Assembly (NCBI GenBank): GCA_015490675.1 | Contig: WFXI01000042.1 | Coordinates: 1 to 9,614, forward strand | Length of the DNA: 9,614 bases | Direction of reading: 5' to 3' | Source of the DNA: Hydrogenothermaceae bacterium | GTDB taxonomy: Bacteria > Aquificota > Aquificia > Aquificales > Hydrogenothermaceae | Part shown: piece by piece, positions 7,507 to 9,614 of the stretch | Numbering within the stretch: position 1 is the first letter of the stretch | Layout: the number at the start of each line of letters is the position of its first letter | Notes under the pieces: model-generated | What the model was told of the DNA's origin: nothing | Seen by the model: the letters and a program-made list of their open reading frames with translations, nothing else | Database searches by the model: none | Position numbers and translations under genes: made by a program

Positions 7507-8023
7507 TTATAAACCTCTCAATAGCAATATCCATTTCTCCTCTAAAGTTTAAAAGCAAATCTATAACTTCTCTAACAGCACCTTTACCACCTTTATTTTT
7601 GGTAATATAGTCACAAATTTCCTTAACCTTAGGAACAGCATTACTAACAGCTACGGCTATACCTACTTTTTTTAAAACAGGAATATCAATAACATCATCT
7701 CCTATAAATAAAACATTTTCATCATGAACCCCAAACTTATTTTTTATCTCCTCATAAGCTCCCTCTTTCTTTATTTTTCCTTGATATAACAAATCTATCT
7801 TTAAATCATTTATTCTCCTTTCTAGAATTTCTGATTTCCTACCAGTTATAACTGCAGTTTTTATACCCACCGCTTTTAAAAGCCCTATTCCAAGTCCATC
7901 TTGAACGCAAAATTCCTTTATTTCTTCACCATTTTTTGTATATATAACTTTTCCATCTGTAAGTACTCCATCTACATCCATTATAAAAACCTTAATTTTT
8001 TTTGCTTGCTCTATACTAAACAT
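7496..8023 (-). CDS. kdsC: 3-deoxy-D-manno-octulosonate 8-phosphate phosphatase (HAD family)
   Basis: KdsC removes phosphate from KDO-8-phosphate, giving KDO for the LPS inner core; the active form is a cytoplasmic tetramer. The 175-residue length is typical of this cap-less HAD group. Motif I, MDVDGVLTDG (15-24), carries nucleophile D16 and acid/base D18. Motif II is ITGRKS (59-64), with T60. K86 is the likely motif III lysine, and motif IV is GDDVIDIP (108-115). GGKGAVRE (145-152) matches the family's C-terminal signature. The frame stays open upstream to 8257, but those residues are intergenic and include the promoter and terminator, so ATG at 8023 is the start. It has a somewhat distant AGAGG about 10 bases upstream. 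It is the first gene of the operon and overlaps the methyltransferase by 11 bases. Other KDO genes are not in this window. Confidence 0.93.
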   Translation of the reverse strand: MFSIEQAKKIKVFIMDVDGVLTDGKVIYTKNGEEIKEFCVQDGLGIGLLKAVGIKTAVITGRKSEILERRINDLKIDLLYQGKIKKEGAYEEIKNKFGVHDENVLFIGDDVIDIPVLKKVGIAVAVSNAVPKVKEICDYITKNKGGKGAVREVIDLLLNFRGEMDIAIERFINGR

Positions 8024-8066
8024 TTGACATCTACCTCTTGATATGATATTTATTAGGTTAGATATA

Positions 8067-8098
8067 GTAAAAAAAGAAAAGCCCTCGAAAAGAGGGCC
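8067..8098 (-). terminator. Intrinsic terminator in the leader ahead of kdsC
   Basis: On the minus strand a perfect 6-bp GC-rich stem (GCCCTC, 8097-8092, with GAGGGC, 8086-8081) encloses a five-base loop and is followed by TTTTCTTTTTTT. The other strand lacks a T run after the hairpin, so it acts leftward only. It stands between a good promoter and kdsC, about 45 bases before the kdsC start. Confidence 0.8.
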
Positions 8099-8143
8099 AA
8101 AATGCGTAAACTGGTAGGCACAAAAACCTTTAGGAGGGTAGCT
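8067..8143 (-). ncRNA. Candidate short transcript: kdsC leader attenuator or independent small RNA
   Basis: A promoter ending at 8150 and the terminator at 8097-8067 predict an RNA of about 70-77 bases starting near 8143. Ahead of the terminator it can fold weakly: TAAA+GGT pairs with ACC+TTTA across a two-base bulge. It contains CCCTCC (8139-8134), resembling the anti-Shine-Dalgarno end of 16S rRNA, and the CCCTC in it duplicates the 5' half of the terminator stem. A possible 22-codon GTG frame (8121-8053) rich in Leu and Phe runs across the terminator. I do not recognise a known riboswitch class. The promoter and terminator are supported; function is not. Confidence 0.4.
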
Positions 8144-8149
8144 ATATAT

Positions 8150-8177
8150 ATTATATAACAATATTCTTATATTGCAA
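8150..8177 (-). promoter_or_regulatory. Promoter of the kdsC leader and operon
   Basis: On the minus strand, TTGCAA (8177-8172) as -35, a 16-base spacer and a perfect TATAAT (8155-8150) as -10 predict a start near 8143. It is the only strong promoter-like sequence seen upstream of kdsC. Confidence 0.7.
8159..8174. repeat. Inverted repeat CAATAT-tctt-ATATTG between divergent promoters
   Basis: A perfect 6-bp inverted repeat with a 4-base spacer lies in the spacer and -35 of the kdsC promoter, and where the -35 of the lipoprotein promoter would fall. It could be an operator for both directions. In DNA this AT-rich it could also arise by chance. Confidence 0.35.
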
Positions 8178-8187
8178 ATACTATAAT
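8159..8187 (+). promoter_or_regulatory. Probable promoter of the coiled-coil lipoprotein gene
   Basis: A perfect TATAAT stands at 8182-8187 with only weak -35 matches near 8159-8165. The predicted start near 8194 leaves a leader of about 56 bases before the ATG at 8250. It lies back to back with the kdsC promoter. Confidence 0.55.
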
Positions 8188-8195
8188 TAATTAAT

Positions 8196-8227
8196 TTGAT
8201 ATATCTGCCGAAAAGATTTAATATCAA
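8196..8227 (+). other. Hairpin at the 5' end of the lipoprotein mRNA
   Basis: TTGATAT (8196-8202) pairs perfectly with ATATCAA (8221-8227). Inside it ATCT (8203-8206) pairs with AGAT (8214-8217), leaving a seven-base loop and a three-base bulge. It starts within a few bases of the predicted transcript end and stops seven bases before the GGAGG ribosome site. A 5' hairpin of this kind would be expected to stabilise the message of an abundant protein. Confidence 0.45.
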
Positions 8228-8249
8228 GGTTTTGGAGGTTTTTAAGGAA

Positions 8250-8648
8250 ATGAACAAAGTTGCAAAAGTAATTATTTTAGGTTCTGCAGTTTCTTTACTA
8301 TCTACTGCATGTGCTACAAAGGATTATGTTCAACAACAATTAAAACCAGTTAAAGAAAAAGTTCAAGAACTTGATAAAAGATTAACAAAAGTTGAAAATG
8401 AACTTGCTAATCTAAAAAAAGATGTTAAAGCCAATAAAGACAAAATTGCATCTTTAGAAAAAGAGCACAAAGCAATAAAAGAAAAACTAGACCAGCTTGA
8501 AAATGCTACAAAACATGCATACGGTAGAGCAGAAGTAGCAAATAGAAAAGCTGATAAAAATGCTGAAGATATAAGAATGTTAGAAGATGAAATTAAAAAA
8601 CTTTCTGAAAATGTTCAAAGAGCTATAGAAAAAGGATTAAGGAAGTAG
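8250..8648 (+). CDS. Braun-type long coiled-coil lipoprotein ending in Leu-Arg-Lys
   Basis: A 132-residue lipoprotein. Residues 1-20 are a signal peptide (basic MNKVAK, hydrophobic core, lipobox STAC), so C21 would be the lipidated first residue. From V27 to A125 the a/d heptad positions run without a break: 27, 31, 34, 38, 41, 45, 48, 52, 55, 59 and so on to 118, 122, 125. Only N62, H73, T87 and N104 are polar. The central part (90-101) uses alanine at these positions, like the alanine zipper of Lpp. The chain ends GLRK; E. coli Lpp ends KYRK and is joined to peptidoglycan through that lysine. Mature length is 112 residues against 58 in Lpp. The ATG at 8250 is chosen because it begins a proper signal peptide; GGAGG is 11 bases upstream. 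The frame also extends upstream to TTG 8196 without meaning. The neighbouring L,D-transpeptidase supports a wall-tether role. It could instead be a free periplasmic spacer protein. Confidence 0.85.
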   Translation: MNKVAKVIILGSAVSLLSTACATKDYVQQQLKPVKEKVQELDKRLTKVENELANLKKDVKANKDKIASLEKEHKAIKEKLDQLENATKHAYGRAEVANRKADKNAEDIRMLEDEIKKLSENVQRAIEKGLRK

Positions 8649-9614
8649 GTCAAGGGAAAAAGCACTTCCTCGCTTTTCCCTTTTTAAATATTCCCAAAAA
8701 TCTTTATCTATATTTAAAATAGGTTTTAGTTTCTTTATTTCTTTTAATCTTCCATGAATTTCAATAAGTTTACTTTTTTTATCTAATTTTATGAATTTTT
8801 CATAAATGACAACTTTGGTTCCTATATCTACAAGCTCGTATAACCTTTCCACATCTCTATTAAAAAGCCTAATGCATCCGTGACTAACCTTTAAACCAAC
8901 TCCAAAATTTTTATTTGTTCCATGGATTAAGTATGTAGAACTATCTAACCTCATAGCTCTAGTTCCTAGAGGATTATTTTCTCCTGCAGGCACGACATCT
9001 GGTAAATCTGGATTTTCTTCTTTTATTTTTTTAGGAACATACCATTTAGGATTTTCTCGCTTTTCACTTATAGTAAATTTACCAACAGGAGATTTATTAT
9101 CATCTGTTCCAATTCCTATAGGAAACGTAATTATGTATTTTTGATTTTCTATATTTAGAAGGTAATAAAGTCTTTTTTCAATTAAATTTATGTAAATTTC
9201 ATTAAATTTTGTTTTTTTTGCAGGGATTAATCTTTTTCTAGGAATTAAAATAGCCATACCTTTTCTTACATTAAAAGGGTTAAGGAGAGGATTTGCTTCT
9301 CTTAATTCATCGTATCCTGTGTCTGTTATATATCCAATCTCATAAAATGTTAAATCCTTTTTTGTGAAGTAAATTTTATTTTCTCCAAATACTCTTTTAT
9401 TTTCATAAGGAAAAACATTAACCCAAGGTGTAAATTTTCTTAACTCTTTTGGAAGTTTAAATCTTTTCTTTTTTTTAAATAGGTATGAAAACTTTCTTTT
9501 TATAATGTTTGTATTTTTACCTCTTAATAAGAGCAAATTATAACCATTAACAAAAATCTTTTTTTGAAAATCTAAAGGAATGTAATCTTTTTCTTTATAG
9601 AGTTTCTTTAAAAC
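8637..9614 (-). CDS. ErfK/YbiS-type L,D-transpeptidase (LysM-like plus YkuD), 5' end outside the window
   Basis: YkuD-domain enzymes use a cysteine to cut the L,D bond of a peptidoglycan tetrapeptide. They transfer it to another stem (3-3 crosslink) or, in the ErfK/YbiS/YcfS group, to the C-terminal lysine of Braun's lipoprotein. A LysM-like segment (about 9365-9222, with ANPLLNP and a final ILIPRKRLIP) precedes the YkuD domain (about 9191-8799). Catalytic motifs are IHGTN (His codon 8924-8922) and SHGCIRL (Cys codon 8876-8874). VVPAGENNPLGTRAMRL is very close to the ErfK pattern VVPAGPDNPMG. TTG at 9536 could be taken as the start, but the frame continues without a stop to 9614, and no signal peptide is seen after 9536. 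The true start, with the export signal this periplasmic enzyme needs, is therefore probably beyond the edge. A Lys-rich tail of about 50 residues follows the domain. The 3' end overlaps the lipoprotein gene by 12 bases. Confidence 0.92.
   Translation of the reverse strand, partial: VLKKLYKEKDYIPLDFQKKIFVNGYNLLLLRGKNTNIIKRKFSYLFKKKKRFKLPKELRKFTPWVNVFPYENKRVFGENKIYFTKKDLTFYEIGYITDTGYDELREANPLLNPFNVRKGMAILIPRKRLIPAKKTKFNEIYINLIEKRLYYLLNIENQKYIITFPIGIGTDDNKSPVGKFTISEKRENPKWYVPKKIKEENPDLPDVVPAGENNPLGTRAMRLDSSTYLIHGTNKNFGVGLKVSHGCIRLFNRDVERLYELVDIGTKVVIYEKFIKLDKKSKLIEIHGRLKEIKKLKPILNIDKDFWEYLKREKRGSAFSLDLLP
8652..8685 (+). terminator. Intrinsic terminator of the lipoprotein gene, inside the convergent coding region
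   Basis: AAGGGAAAAAGC (8652-8663) pairs with GCTTTTCCCTT (8672-8682) across an eight-base loop, with one bulged A, and is followed by a T run to 8685. It begins four bases after the lipoprotein stop codon. The same bases encode part of the C-terminus of the transpeptidase on the other strand. The minus strand has no T run, so it should not stop the opposing transcript. Confidence 0.8.

Noticed and set aside
8097..8140. Plus-strand stretch resembling part of a tRNA-Leu (AAACTGGTAGGC like a D loop, then TTTAGGA like a TAG anticodon loop).
   Set aside because: The D and anticodon stems pair poorly. There is no T arm and no matching acceptor strand downstream, where the sequence is promoter-like and AT-rich. 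Similarity over about 12 bases is likely chance; a decayed tRNA fragment cannot be shown.
8102..8158. An 18-codon plus-strand frame (ATG 8102, basic peptide) with GAGGG five bases upstream.
   Set aside because: The apparent ribosome site is one arm of the opposite-strand terminator hairpin. No plus-strand promoter is seen before it, and the frame ends in promoter sequence.
8024..8257. N-terminal extension of kdsC by 78 codons.
   Set aside because: The added residues do not match the HAD phosphatase family and would be encoded by the promoter, terminator and leader. ATG 8023 gives the usual family length.
1..9614. CRISPR arrays, insertion sequences, attachment sites or phage genes.
   Set aside because: No direct repeats with spacers, transposase or integrase, or terminal repeats were seen. 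Composition and gene packing look uniform, and the tRNA end shows no duplicated copy in the window.

Overview
The window is strongly AT-rich and gene-dense. It carries one tRNA and nine protein genes in two overlapping-gene operons, plus a convergent gene pair at the right edge. Lipid A flippase-like, KDO-pathway, O-antigen ligase-like and lipoprotein genes show a diderm (Gram-negative, LPS-type) envelope. Low GC, very Lys/Ile/Phe-rich proteins, tight gene packing and the look of HemC suggest a deep-branching thermophile of the Aquificota (Hydrogenothermaceae, Sulfurihydrogenibium-like). That placement is inference from general resemblance, not from a database search.

Left part (1-5378): a CAT-anticodon tRNA reads leftward, and a four-gene rightward operon starts beside it from a promoter that interlocks with the tRNA promoter. 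The operon is hemC, a Wzy_C/O-antigen ligase-like membrane protein, an MsbA-type ABC exporter and a ComEC core protein. Every junction overlaps (23, 4 and 8 bases). The exporter appears to start at a non-canonical ATA codon behind a perfect GGAGG; starting it at the first ATG would remove the first membrane helix.

Middle part (5353-8023, minus strand): a second four-gene operon runs kdsC, a class I methyltransferase, a MATE exporter and a small unrecognised membrane protein, with overlaps of 11, 7 and 8 bases. Its leader (8024-8143) has a good promoter followed within about 50 bases by an intrinsic terminator ahead of kdsC. This is either an attenuator or a separate short RNA.

Right part (8150-9614): the kdsC promoter faces away from the promoter of a 132-residue lipoprotein. 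Its mature part is one uninterrupted heptad coiled coil ending in Leu-Arg-Lys, as a long version of Braun's lipoprotein would. Convergent with it, overlapping by 12 bases, is an ErfK/YbiS-type L,D-transpeptidase, the enzyme family that joins the C-terminal lysine of Lpp to peptidoglycan. The pair looks like a complete outer-membrane-to-wall tether module and is the most interesting biology here. The transpeptidase reading frame is open to the right edge, so its true start lies outside the window.
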